The position numbers were made by a program, and so were the translations under genes. From an uncultured Ardenticatenia bacterium (GTDB taxonomy: Bacteria > Chloroflexota > Anaerolineae > 4572-78 > NAK82), in the NCBI GenBank assembly GCA_937127125.1, contig CAKZLO010000076.1, positions 1 to 54,861 on the forward strand: a DNA stretch of 54,861 bases. Reading direction: 5' to 3'. The notes below the pieces were generated by a model. It did not search any database, had not been told where the DNA came from, and saw only the letters and a list, made by a program, of their open reading frames with translations. Below are positions 16,963 to 26,177 of this stretch, one piece after another (positions within the stretch are counted from its first letter, which is position 1; each line of letters starts with the position of its first letter).

Positions 16963-16989
16963 AAAAGGGGGGGTCAAAGAAGCCCCCCC
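16963..16989 (-). terminator. G7/C7 hairpin with T run upstream of mtlD
   Basis: On the minus strand GGGGGGG (16989-16983), a 9-nt loop, CCCCCCC (16973-16967) and TTTT form an intrinsic-terminator shape. It points toward mtlD and lies in its 5' region, so it could attenuate mtlD or block transcription entering from the right. Confidence 0.55.
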
Positions 16990-17048
16990 ACTGCGTTGAG
17001 AGGACAGGGCGGATGGGACTTGTTTTCAGGACGGTTGACCAAAGCCTG

Positions 17049-17077
17049 TTGCATAATATGTCAAGCTATGTTATAAT
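17049..17077 (+). promoter_or_regulatory. promoter of the response regulator/kinase pair
   Basis: TTGCAT (17049-17054), a 17-bp spacer and TATAAT (17072-17077) lie 50 bp before the response regulator start codon. Confidence 0.65.
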
Positions 17078-17126
17078 ATACATTGCACGGTGGCATAAGA
17101 AGGTGCTGCCGAAGGAGCGAAGTGGG

Positions 17127-17813
17127 ATGAGCGCGCTCAGAGTCATGCTTGTCGATGACCACCCCATATTCCGAGATGGCCTCCGCCCACGGTTGCAGGC
17201 GGAAGAGGATATCGAGGTGGTAGGAGAGCTGGGCAACGGTGAGGAGGCCTTTGCGCGGGCTCAGGAGTTGTCTCCTGATGTGGTCATCACTGACGTGAGT
17301 CTACCTGGCATGAACGGGATACAACTAGTGCGTGAGTTGCGGGCGGTTGGATGCAAGTCGGCGTGCATTGTGGTTACCGCCTATGATGATGACGAGCAAA
17401 TGTATCATGCGCTGCGTGCTGGAGCGTCTGCCTATTTTTCCAAAGACGTCGTCGCAGATCATATTGTGGCAGCGATTCGCCAGGTGACACAGGGTTGCTA
17501 TGTGGTACGCGGCCGTGTGTTCAGCCGTTTTGATCTCATGAATTGGTTGGCGCGACGTTTCCGCAGCTTTTCCCTCGATGACATCCCTGAGGAACCTGTT
17601 CAGCCACTGTCTCCGCGCGAGATGGAGATTCTGCGCTATATCGCGCAAGGTCGCAGCAACAAGGAGATCGCCTACCAGCTCGGTATCAGCCGCCAAACGG
17701 TCAAGAATCATATGAGCAGCATCCTGCGCAAGCTGGCAGTAGAAGATCGCACCCAGGCGGTGATGTATGCGGTGCGACGCGGTTGGATCCGCGTCCAAGA
17801 TGCCATTGAATGA
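17127..17813 (+). CDS. NarL/LuxR-family response regulator
   Basis: The 228-residue protein has a receiver domain (D10, D11, phosphoacceptor D56, T84, K106) and a C-terminal LuxR helix-turn-helix (about 160-222) with LSPREMEILRYIAQGRSNKE and ISRQTVKNHMSSILRKL. It is a DNA-binding regulator. The start at ATG 17127 is set by GAAGGAG 9 nt upstream; the reading frame is open 65 codons farther but without a ribosome site and across the promoter. The histidine kinase gene follows 34 bp later, so the two form a cognate pair. The pair lies directly upstream of the Tad-type locus. Confidence 0.95.
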   Translation: MSALRVMLVDDHPIFRDGLRPRLQAEEDIEVVGELGNGEEAFARAQELSPDVVITDVSLPGMNGIQLVRELRAVGCKSACIVVTAYDDDEQMYHALRAGASAYFSKDVVADHIVAAIRQVTQGCYVVRGRVFSRFDLMNWLARRFRSFSLDDIPEEPVQPLSPREMEILRYIAQGRSNKEIAYQLGISRQTVKNHMSSILRKLAVEDRTQAVMYAVRRGWIRVQDAIE

Positions 17814-17847
17814 GATTGTTCCTGGATAGGTAAAGGTTATCTGAAAT

Positions 17848-18912
17848 ATGGATGAACCTTCGCAGGCAGAGCAAGGGAAACTTTCGCCAAAGCAACTGCA
17901 AGAGCGGTTGCGTCAAGAACACGAACGCGCCCGGCGTGAGATACGTGAACTGGAGATGCTTATCCGGCAAAGCACAGCTGAGGTCGAACGTTTGTCGCAA
18001 CATAATGCCCAGATGACCAATCGTGTGCGTCAGATGGAGGCAACGCTGGACACTTTGCCGCGTGAGCACATCCGCGAGACCTATACTCAGGCATTGGAAG
18101 CGCAACTGCGATTCTTGATGATGCGCAGTCAGCTGGAGCAGTTGCAAGCCAAGCATCAAATACTGGAACGTTATGTCGAAATCTTACAGCTGGTGCAGGA
18201 AGCCTTCGTACCCACAACATCTGAGCCACATGCCGGCGTCACAACGCCGACCGAGAACACCCCAGGGAGCAGCTTGATCCGTGTTATCAACGCGCAGGAA
18301 GCAGAGCGATTGTTATTGGCACGTCGCATGCACGACGGGCCGGCTCAGGCGCTGACCAACTTGATTTTGCAGGCTGAAATATGTGAACGCCTCTTTGACC
18401 AGGACCCGGTGCACGCGCGGGCAGAATTGAGCAACCTCAAAGAATCGGTACAACAAACCTTTGAAAAGGTGCGCAGCTTTATTTTCGATTTGCGCCCTAT
18501 GATGCTGGACGATCTGGGGTTGAACCCAACCATCAAGCGTTACATCCAAGACTTTGAAGCGAAGTCGGGCATCACCTGCAATCTGAGATTGATGGGCAAG
18601 GAACAGCGTCTTCCGGTGCACATCGAAGTTACTGTTTTTCGCGCTTTGCAAGCCTTGCTCAGTAATGTCCAGCGCCACGCGCATGCCGCGCGTGTGGACG
18701 TGGCATTGAACCTGGACGCCCAAGGGCTGACGGTCACCGTTGAGGATGATGGTGTCGGGTTCAATATGGACGAAGTTATGTCTGCGGCGCGTCAGCGCAA
18801 GACACTTGGCATCAGCACTGTGATCGAGCAGGTAGAATTGCTGGGTGGCGAGATCACCTTCGATAGCGCGCCGGGACGTGGTACCCATGTGCGCTTTCGT
18901 TTGCCAGTGTAG
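17848..18912 (+). CDS. soluble DegS/NarX-type sensor histidine kinase
   Basis: The 354-residue kinase has a long N-terminal coiled coil (about 10-125) with no membrane helix. A HisKA_3 dimerisation domain follows, with the phosphoacceptor H162 in RRMHDGPAQALTN, and then an ATPase domain with the N-box-like LSNVQRHAHAARV and the G box VEDDGVGFNM. It resembles the cytosolic DegS kinase of Bacillus. It is expected to phosphorylate the neighbouring NarL-type regulator. With no sensor domain visible, the signal may reach it through the coiled coil or a partner protein. Confidence 0.94.
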   Translation: MDEPSQAEQGKLSPKQLQERLRQEHERARREIRELEMLIRQSTAEVERLSQHNAQMTNRVRQMEATLDTLPREHIRETYTQALEAQLRFLMMRSQLEQLQAKHQILERYVEILQLVQEAFVPTTSEPHAGVTTPTENTPGSSLIRVINAQEAERLLLARRMHDGPAQALTNLILQAEICERLFDQDPVHARAELSNLKESVQQTFEKVRSFIFDLRPMMLDDLGLNPTIKRYIQDFEAKSGITCNLRLMGKEQRLPVHIEVTVFRALQALLSNVQRHAHAARVDVALNLDAQGLTVTVEDDGVGFNMDEVMSAARQRKTLGISTVIEQVELLGGEITFDSAPGRGTHVRFRLPV

Positions 18913-19227
18913 CGCCCTGTAAAGTGACAAAGGGTCTTTCCATCATAGGAGTGACAGAGTTGCGGTGTCTGTAGTCGCCATGCAACCGGTGGCTCGGAAT
19001 GAGGCAGGAAACTCCCCGGTAGTTTATACAAGAATTTTATCCCCTTCCCACAGCAGTTGTATCCTGAGCTGACTGCTGTCGGCTAGTCGCAGCTCTAAAT
19101 GGCTCTGCCAGCGCCTCTGGAATAGTCCTCTTATCCCATTGACTAGCCTTTTTGCATCCCTGATAATGGAAGTGTAGGAGACTGGTGTCATTCACTCTTT
19201 TGTGTCTTCTGAGGATAAGAGAGAAAG
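18913..19227 (+). promoter_or_regulatory. upstream region and promoter of the Tad-type locus
   Basis: This 315-bp gap holds no gene. TTGACT (19139-19144), a 17-bp spacer and GATAAT (19162-19167) form a likely promoter. Transcription would begin about 55 bp before the start codon at 19228, which is preceded by GAGG and AGAGAG purine tracts. The stretch before the promoter could hold binding sites for the adjacent response regulator, but no repeated motif stands out. Confidence 0.55.
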
Positions 19228-22200
19228 ATGTTGCAGCGCTGGGGACGAGCTGACCTTGCGGAGGATCATTTGGGGCAGGATCCAGCTGCGGAACCGAGAA
19301 CCGAGGGTCAAGGGCTGGTAGAGTTCGCGCTCATCCTTCCGTTGCTCCTCCTGTTGCTGTTGGGCATCGTGGAGGGAGCACGCATCACATGGGCTTTCGT
19401 AACGGTGCAGGAGGCAGCACGCGAGGCAGCGCGCTATGCCGTGTCCGGGCAACCATACAACCAGAATGGTGATCCATGGGCTTTCGGCGCCTCTCTCGCG
19501 GATGGCTACAACCTAGGGCTGTGTCTGCGAGGCATCGATGATTTTGGCAGTTGCGACACTGTAGACCCAACTGCAGCCGACGCGATCGATCGTGTTGAGG
19601 CGATCAGCAACGTAGCCATCCGCCATGCGGCCCAGCTGAATGTGGAACGTTATGCCATCACGTCCAGGGTGTACACGGCGACCGGCTACTACGATATGCC
19701 GCGCACGCTGGGTGTGCTGGTCATCGGCCAGCGCGATGAGACCGATGTCACAGGCACGCCGGACGACGCCGGGCGCGAAGGGCTCAACGTGTGGGTGCAG
19801 GTCTATTACAACGTAGAGATGGTTGATCCCATCTATGCTGGTCTGGTGAGCTGGATCACAGGCGGACAGAATTTCATCCGCGTGTTCGGATCGGCGCAAA
19901 TGCAAAACGAGGGTGTGGACGCTGCGCTGGGCAGCGTGCCACCGGTCGGCATTGCTACACCGGTGCCACCCCAAGGACCTGGAGGCGGCGCCCCCAGTGG
20001 CTGGCGGCCGATCATTATCAGCCCGGACGGGGTCACCTTCGAGGCAGGTCGGCCGATGCGGGTACGCATAGAGCAACACACCGCCGGCAACCATTACGAC
20101 ATTCACTTAGGTCCCGTGATTATTTGCAGCGATGTTGTCGCTAACAACTTTGGCATCGCTGAGCCAACCTGCCTTATCCCGCCCGACTTTCCGCCGGGGG
20201 AGAATTACGAGCTCTACTCTACCTTGCGCGGCGATACTACCAAGGTAGCTGGAGAAGTGTATGTCACAGTGACGCGCATCAGCCAGCCTACTTTGCTCAT
20301 CGCTGATGGCAATACCTGGCCAGCAGGCAGTCAGATTACTATTCAGGTGCGCAGCCACGATCCGAATCAGCGCTATGACATTTATTTCAGCGGTACACAC
20401 ATTGGTACCACTGAGGCGACAAACCCATATGGCGATGTGGGCTTCATCTGGCAGATCCCGAGCAACACACCGCCTCGCGAGCTGCCCAGCTTCTACGACG
20501 TCGAATCATTATTACAAGGTACCACCTCGCCGCGAGTTGCCCATACTTTCCTTTCGGTTACCACGCCACAGATCTTGGTACAGGGTGGCAACACTTGGCC
20601 AGCGGGGGTGATCTTGCGTGCCAACTTGCGTCGCCACGCACCCAATCGCAGCTACGAGGTTCGCTGCAACGGCGAGTCAGTTGGATCCTTTCTCACTGAC
20701 AGCGAAGGGCGCAGCATCGCCACTATCTTCTGCACCGTGCCAGCTACCTTTCCCGATACGGTGCCACCTAACGGCTATTACACCATTGTGTCATACGATA
20801 ACGGTATTCCTATCGGCCACGCCAATGTCACCATCTCCACGCCTACTGAACCTTACTTGAATGTTGTAGGTGGCTACGACTGGCCGGCCGGTAGTCCAAT
20901 CGAGATTCAGATGTTCAAGCATCTGCCCAATCGCAACTACCGTTTGTTCTTTGAAGACTGGATCGTGACGCCCTCAATCACCACCGATGATGCCGGTTAT
21001 GCTCAGACATCTTACCTCATTCCTATCACAGCCACGCAGGCCACTACCTATACCCTGCGCTCGTATGACATTGCCAGTGCACAAGCAGTAGCAACGCGAA
21101 CCCTTACCGTGCGCGCTGTGCCGCAGCTGACAGTGCTTGAAGGGAACATCGTGCAGCCTGGCACGCTCATCCACATCAACCTGAGAGGGCATGCTGCCTA
21201 CACAGTGTACAGCTTGTTCCTGGATGGCATTTTGATCGGCTCCATCCAAACCGATGGCAATGGCGAAGCCACTTTTGCCTATGACCTCGACCGGTTCAAT
21301 CGCATGGGTGGACCGTTCGACCTGGAATCCAGGCTGGGGGGTACACGCGCCGGGCACACGCAACTCTCCATTGTTGCTCCCGACCTGCAGGTGATGGGCA
21401 TCGAACTACCACCTAACCCAGTGTTCAATGTGCCGATCCCTATCACGGTCACTGTGCGCAACAGCTCGACTGTGACCGTGGCCGGAACCTATTTTGATAC
21501 TGACATCTATGTGGACCCGGCGCATGTACCCGATGTGATGGTGCCCTATCCGCCCGGTGACTTCAAGCTCTGGATCGACCAGCTGGAGCCTTTTGGCATT
21601 GCTGCATTGGTGCAGGAAGTGGTACTCTACGGTGGCGGTCAGCATCATATTTATGCGCGTACCAACACGTCGCAGTACATCTTGGAGCGCGACCGCGACA
21701 GTTTCGCTAACAATATGGTGCACGTGACCGTGCAGCCAACCACATGCGCCTCACGCATCGAGGAGGCACTGACCGACGATACACAACTGGACAGCGCATG
21801 GTCGCCTGGCTGGAATGCTGTCGCCTATGGCAATGCTAACGATACACCACCTACCGCCAGCCATACGCTTGCCAATGATGTGATTAGCTTGACCAGCGAA
21901 GGTAGCAGCCCCAATCCCAATCCTTCCACTGATGATGATCGAGGCGGCTACTACCTGGTGTATCAGCAGATAGCAGGCGATTTCGATGTGTCGGTGCGTT
22001 TGACCCAACAAGGCAATCTGCCCAACGGCACGTTAAATGGCTGGGCACGCTTCGGCCTAGAGGTGCGTGAGTCTACCAGCTCGACGGCGCGCAAGCTGTA
22101 CCTTATGCGTTCAAAGTCAAACGGCATCCAAGTTGGTCGCCGTACCAGCAATGGCGGCAGTATCAGCGCCAACACCATCCCTAACACCAGCGGGTTGAGC

Positions 22201-23862
22201 TTGCCTGTCTGGTTGCGCATTGTGCGCTATGGTAACGACTTCGCCCTCTACTATGCCACCACAACCAATGTACCTCCTTCCGGGGATGACTGGACGTATT
22301 TCAGTACTTTTAGCATCAGTATGAGCGATCCTGTGCTGGTGGGATTGGCCAATGCTTCGGCCAGTGACACCGCGGCCAATACAGTGCGCTTTGACAATTT
22401 TCGCCTGTGTCTGGATCCGACCAACCTGTCTGGCTGCGGTGAGGTATTGGAGCGTGACGGTCTGGTGGTGATTGACGCTACCAACCATGTGCAGAACGTG
22501 CCGCGCAGTTCGAAACAGTGGCAGGAGGTGACCAAGGGTGGTTATCGTGTGATGCAGGCGCTGCCGGATAGCGGCAGCACGATTGACTCCAACATCACGA
22601 CTACCAGCCCAGAGCTCCAGTATCAGGTCAATTTCGCCACGCCGGGAGACTACTATATCTGGGTTTACGGTGCCGGGCCGAACACCTCAGGCGACTCATT
22701 GCACATTGGGTTAAACGGCACAGTACAGAGTACCTCAAGCCAGATCGATCTGGACGACACCGACACGGTGAGATGGTCCAACACTCGCACCAATGGCACG
22801 CAAGCTATCCTCAGTGGCGTCTCGGCTGGGGTTAACTTGATCAATGTTTACATGCGCGAGGACGGGGTCTGGTTCTCCAAGATTCTGCTCACCACGGATC
22901 CCAACTTCGTGCCTACCAAGCCGATGGCCCAATCTGCCTGCAGCGTCACCGCACCGCCAGATCCTTATCCGCCTGGCCTGATGATCTGTACACCACCCAA
23001 CGCGCCACTCTTGAAGAATGGCAACTTCGAGCAGAACCCTGGTTACCAGACTGCTTGGGTCTATCCACCTTCCGGGGTGAACATCTCGGCCAACAATCCG
23101 CACAGCGGCAGCCTGGGGTTGCGCATGGCCAGCTATCAGACGGGCAGTGGTTTCACGCGCCCATGGTGTTACCAGGAATTCACCATGCCAGATTGGATCA
23201 CCACCACGACAACGATGAAGCTGCGCTTGTGGAAGAGTGTCAATTACATGAACACACGTGAGATTACTGACACTCTGCAGGTTGTGCTGCGCACGACCGG
23301 TATCACCCCTACTCTTGTTTCGACGCCGACTGTCATCGCACGCGGCGACGAGGGATGCAGCAGTGTTTGTGACGAGCATTATCAAGGTGAATGGGATTTG
23401 GCCCGGGCTATGCGAGAGTCTGGGCAAAACCCTGTCAACTATGCCGGTCAGCCGCTGCAACTCTACTTCTACGATGACTCGAACTCGCTTGATTGTACCA
23501 ACTTCGGACCGACATGCTTCAACACCGAATTCTACTTGGACGACATATCGCTGGAAGTATGCACCACACAACCGCTGCCACCGCTAGATGAGACCAAGGC
23601 AGTGATTCGCGGCAACCTGCGTATCATCCAGAACGGACAGCGCATCCAGAAGCAGGGAGTGCGTGTGTGGGCCTACCGACAGAACGGTGCAATGTTGACC
23701 ACCTATAGCATTCACGACTCGACCTATGGCTTCTATAACATTGAGCCGGGCGAATACGTGATCTATGCCGAATGGTGGGACGGCGCCGACCTGTACAACG
23801 CACTGACGACCAAACGCGTCAGTGCCGGCATACAATACTGGGTAAATCTGGACTTATATTGA
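19228..23862 (+). CDS. giant TadE-headed multidomain surface protein
   Basis: This 1544-residue protein begins like a TadE-type pseudopilin: EGQGLVEFALILPLLLLLLLG then VEGARITWAFVTVQEAAREA, a membrane helix followed by an amphipathic helix. Ordinary TadE proteins have about 150-200 residues. Here about 1300 more follow. Residues 255-715 hold five Ig-like repeats of 90-95 residues with a W-P-A-G anchor; 716-840 look like a CARDB domain (VRNSSTVTVAGTYFDTDIYV). Residues 843-1065 resemble a DUF1349/LamG-type jelly roll, 1072-1230 a CBM-like domain (ERDGLVVIDATNHV), and 1255-1445 another jelly roll. Residues 1455-1544 form a prealbumin-like fold ending YWVNLDLY. The exported part is probably an adhesin. 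It is the first gene of the locus; domain names are from pattern recognition only. Confidence 0.85.
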   Translation: MLQRWGRADLAEDHLGQDPAAEPRTEGQGLVEFALILPLLLLLLLGIVEGARITWAFVTVQEAAREAARYAVSGQPYNQNGDPWAFGASLADGYNLGLCLRGIDDFGSCDTVDPTAADAIDRVEAISNVAIRHAAQLNVERYAITSRVYTATGYYDMPRTLGVLVIGQRDETDVTGTPDDAGREGLNVWVQVYYNVEMVDPIYAGLVSWITGGQNFIRVFGSAQMQNEGVDAALGSVPPVGIATPVPPQGPGGGAPSGWRPIIISPDGVTFEAGRPMRVRIEQHTAGNHYDIHLGPVIICSDVVANNFGIAEPTCLIPPDFPPGENYELYSTLRGDTTKVAGEVYVTVTRISQPTLLIADGNTWPAGSQITIQVRSHDPNQRYDIYFSGTHIGTTEATNPYGDVGFIWQIPSNTPPRELPSFYDVESLLQGTTSPRVAHTFLSVTTPQILVQGGNTWPAGVILRANLRRHAPNRSYEVRCNGESVGSFLTDSEGRSIATIFCTVPATFPDTVPPNGYYTIVSYDNGIPIGHANVTISTPTEPYLNVVGGYDWPAGSPIEIQMFKHLPNRNYRLFFEDWIVTPSITTDDAGYAQTSYLIPITATQATTYTLRSYDIASAQAVATRTLTVRAVPQLTVLEGNIVQPGTLIHINLRGHAAYTVYSLFLDGILIGSIQTDGNGEATFAYDLDRFNRMGGPFDLESRLGGTRAGHTQLSIVAPDLQVMGIELPPNPVFNVPIPITVTVRNSSTVTVAGTYFDTDIYVDPAHVPDVMVPYPPGDFKLWIDQLEPFGIAALVQEVVLYGGGQHHIYARTNTSQYILERDRDSFANNMVHVTVQPTTCASRIEEALTDDTQLDSAWSPGWNAVAYGNANDTPPTASHTLANDVISLTSEGSSPNPNPSTDDDRGGYYLVYQQIAGDFDVSVRLTQQGNLPNGTLNGWARFGLEVRESTSSTARKLYLMRSKSNGIQVGRRTSNGGSISANTIPNTSGLSLPVWLRIVRYGNDFALYYATTTNVPPSGDDWTYFSTFSISMSDPVLVGLANASASDTAANTVRFDNFRLCLDPTNLSGCGEVLERDGLVVIDATNHVQNVPRSSKQWQEVTKGGYRVMQALPDSGSTIDSNITTTSPELQYQVNFATPGDYYIWVYGAGPNTSGDSLHIGLNGTVQSTSSQIDLDDTDTVRWSNTRTNGTQAILSGVSAGVNLINVYMREDGVWFSKILLTTDPNFVPTKPMAQSACSVTAPPDPYPPGLMICTPPNAPLLKNGNFEQNPGYQTAWVYPPSGVNISANNPHSGSLGLRMASYQTGSGFTRPWCYQEFTMPDWITTTTTMKLRLWKSVNYMNTREITDTLQVVLRTTGITPTLVSTPTVIARGDEGCSSVCDEHYQGEWDLARAMRESGQNPVNYAGQPLQLYFYDDSNSLDCTNFGPTCFNTEFYLDDISLEVCTTQPLPPLDETKAVIRGNLRIIQNGQRIQKQGVRVWAYRQNGAMLTTYSIHDSTYGFYNIEPGEYVIYAEWWDGADLYNALTTKRVSAGIQYWVNLDLY
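20010..21370 (+). repeat. five tandem Ig-like domain repeats inside the giant TadE-headed gene
   Basis: The anchor codon for the Trp of the GGNTWPAGS-type motif falls at 20038 (Phe in repeat 1), 20317, 20596, 20881 and 21151 (Val in repeat 5). This gives periods of 279, 279, 285 and 270 nt. Each unit continues with a HxPNRxYxxxxxG pattern. The repeats are diverged at DNA level, so they are old duplications. Confidence 0.85.
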
Positions 23863-25463
23863 TGGACACGGTGAGATACTTTTGCCCTGAGGTGCAAGAT
23901 GAGCGCATGAGCTCCCACACACGGTGGCGCAGATTGGGCTGGCCGCTGGCATTGGGCCTGGCATTGACATTACTGCTCGCCCTGCCTTTGCTAGCTACGC
24001 GGCCAGATGACTTAGGCAACAGACCAATCAACCTCTCTAAGCGTGCTGAGCTGGGCCTCAAGTCGGCGGATGCTGACCTGAAGGCGAGCTCGGACGGCCA
24101 ATGGGTGGCAGCAGTGTGGAGCTTGGGCTACGACAACAAGCCAGATACTGCTCAGGTGGGACACATTATACTTAAGTCGGCCAACGTCATTACGGGTTGG
24201 GAGCGTCAGGTACACGTCTTCACGGCGACAGAGACCATGTGGGCACAGCAGCCGCGGCTGGCCTTTAATCCGCAGAAATCGTCACAGGTGGCAGTAGTGT
24301 GGGTGCTGTGCCGGTCCAAAGATGAACAATGTAACACGATCCAGATGGCAACCTGCGAACTAGCTGTTTTTCCGGACCACTGCCAAGCACCACAGACTGT
24401 GCACTATGACTATAAATTGGGCGCCACGCTCAGCAACCCAGACGTGGCCTATGATGGTAACGGGACGTTGCACTTTATCTGGCGCAAAGGAAGCGGCACC
24501 GACAACCAAGGGCTGTTCTATGAGCGCGCTTCTGAGGGACCGAATTTCCTTGAGCGGTCCTCCCAAAATTCATTTAACCCGTCTCTGGCGTGGAGCAGTA
24601 GTGGCAGTAGTGGTTGGTTGCATTTGGTCTGGTACGAGTACGCGGACATGGCATCTAAACGACGCATTATATACAGTCGTGATGACAACCTGAACAATAA
24701 CGCTTGGTCAGGTGTGCAATGCAACTGGAAGGCACCGGCCGGCTATCAATTTACTGGAGGTACAGGACAACCTTACATCAAGCCAGCCATCGCGGCAAGC
24801 GGCAACAATGTGTACCTGGCCTGGGATATGTGGCAGATCGGAGAGGATCCGGCAAACGCAGTCTTCCAGATGGCCTACGAATACAGTGCAGATAGTGGAA
24901 CAACCTGGTTGACCGGATGCAATGGTGGGGAGGGCAAGGCTTTACCTGGTGCCTACTTCGGCGATGCGCTGTATCCCTCGCCGCTGACAAGCATCTCGGA
25001 AGAGCAAACGCTTCGTCCCAGCATTGCGGTCAGCGGTAATCTGCCCGCTGCTGCCTGGCATACGCAGCAGAAAGTCGGTGAGAGCGACATATATGTCGTC
25101 GGTTATGTGAGCGGTATCAGCGTCAGCGGTGTCATCCAATGGCAGACGCCAGTGCTCATTACCAACGACCTGAACTATGATCCGGACGATGGTGTGCTGG
25201 AGGACGACTCCGCCAATCCCCATCTGGCCTTCTGGCCGGGCGGGCGGCTGCACCTTTTGCACATGGGGCTGTGGGGCGGTAACCCCTTCGATGAGAAGAG
25301 TGATTGGGATATCTACTATCGCGGCTATGTGATCACGGACACCTCCTCCTTCCCGACACCCCAACCGGGCACGCCCCCAGCCCCAACCCCAACATCCCGG
25401 CCGACCATCGACCCATATGACGATGTGCGCAAAGTGCGCCTGCCAGTGATTATGAAGAGATGA
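23862..25463 (+). CDS. secreted beta-propeller-like surface protein
   Basis: The 533-residue protein has an N-terminal signal or anchor segment WPLALGLALTLLLALPLLA. The body has repeated strands of the type SDGQWVAAVWSLG, PRLAFNPQKSSQVAVVWVL, PDVAYDGNGTLHFIWRKG and PAIAASGNNVYLAWD. These resemble sialidase/BNR-type propeller blades with the Asp-box-like rhythm, but catalytic residues of sialidases are not evident. A Pro/Thr linker and the tail VRLPVIMKR close it, a tail type common in secreted Chloroflexota proteins. Its ATG overlaps the stop of the giant TadE gene (TGATG), so translation is likely coupled. ATG at 23907 is an alternative start. The function is unknown; surface binding is an inference. 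Confidence 0.78.
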   Translation: MDTVRYFCPEVQDERMSSHTRWRRLGWPLALGLALTLLLALPLLATRPDDLGNRPINLSKRAELGLKSADADLKASSDGQWVAAVWSLGYDNKPDTAQVGHIILKSANVITGWERQVHVFTATETMWAQQPRLAFNPQKSSQVAVVWVLCRSKDEQCNTIQMATCELAVFPDHCQAPQTVHYDYKLGATLSNPDVAYDGNGTLHFIWRKGSGTDNQGLFYERASEGPNFLERSSQNSFNPSLAWSSSGSSGWLHLVWYEYADMASKRRIIYSRDDNLNNNAWSGVQCNWKAPAGYQFTGGTGQPYIKPAIAASGNNVYLAWDMWQIGEDPANAVFQMAYEYSADSGTTWLTGCNGGEGKALPGAYFGDALYPSPLTSISEEQTLRPSIAVSGNLPAAAWHTQQKVGESDIYVVGYVSGISVSGVIQWQTPVLITNDLNYDPDDGVLEDDSANPHLAFWPGGRLHLLHMGLWGGNPFDEKSDWDIYYRGYVITDTSSFPTPQPGTPPAPTPTSRPTIDPYDDVRKVRLPVIMKR

Positions 25464-25476
25464 TGGATCTTAGGTC

Positions 25477-26139
25477 ATGGGACTTAGTCGTCACGAGGTG
25501 ATGGTTTTGCTTGTGGTATGGGGAGCAGCAGGGCTGCTGCTAGTGGTCGCTTTTATCACCCTGCGTGCTTCCTCGCGGCTGGCACCGCCAGCTGCGGCTG
25601 TGGGGGTGGCCGCACCGACCCCGCTGCCGACCTATACGCCAGTAGCGGCGGAGCAGACGGCGCGGAGAATGTATGCTATAGCGGAGGCGGCGGCGCGCGG
25701 CTGGCGCATAGATGCACAACTGGTGTCGTGCCGCGGCAGTTGGGAGCAGACCGCGCTCAACCTGATCGGACGGCCAATCAACTGGATCTATCGCTTTTAC
25801 TCGCCGCAGTCGCGCCGGCTGTACTTCGTCACAGTTGAGCCAGGTGGTGAAGTGCATACCATTCAGCACATACCACCAGTAGCACAACCGCCGCTGCCGT
25901 TGTCATCGGAGGACTGGCGGGTGGACAGCACCACCGCGCTGGCGAACTGGCTCAATGCTGGCGGTGGGCGTTTCCTGGGCGCGCATCCTGGCAGTACAGT
26001 GACTGCCCAGCTGAGCATGCGCACGCACGATGCCCAACCATTGTGGACCATTGCCAGCTATGAAGAAAACGGCGAAGCGCTATTTGCCGCCGTGGTAGAC
26101 GCCCGCACGGGAGAGACCACAACCCTGGCGCAGCAGTAA
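25477..26139 (+). CDS. membrane-anchored protein of unknown function
   Basis: The 220-residue protein has one N-terminal membrane segment (VMVLLVVWGAAGLLLVVAFI), a short Pro/Thr-rich linker and an extracytoplasmic domain of about 160 residues. That domain, with WRIDAQLVSCRGSW, YRFYSPQSRRLYFVTVEPGG and ALFAAVVDARTGE, has a beta-sheet rhythm similar to PepSY-like domains, but I cannot assign it. It lies 13 bp after the propeller-like gene and 38 bp before the next TadE-headed gene, so it is part of the same operon and probably accessory to pilus or adhesin assembly. Confidence 0.7.
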   Translation: MGLSRHEVMVLLVVWGAAGLLLVVAFITLRASSRLAPPAAAVGVAAPTPLPTYTPVAAEQTARRMYAIAEAAARGWRIDAQLVSCRGSWEQTALNLIGRPINWIYRFYSPQSRRLYFVTVEPGGEVHTIQHIPPVAQPPLPLSSEDWRVDSTTALANWLNAGGGRFLGAHPGSTVTAQLSMRTHDAQPLWTIASYEENGEALFAAVVDARTGETTTLAQQ

Positions 26140-26177
26140 CGATGCGCCACCGATGCGGACCAAGGGAGGAGATGAAG

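Noticed and set aside
20010-21370. CRISPR-like periodic repeat
   Set aside because: The period is about 280 nt, in frame and diverged. It encodes protein domains, not short identical repeats.
22735-23571. 278-codon minus-strand frame in the Tad locus
   Set aside because: It is a shadow of the giant TadE-headed gene, with no ribosome site and low-complexity composition.
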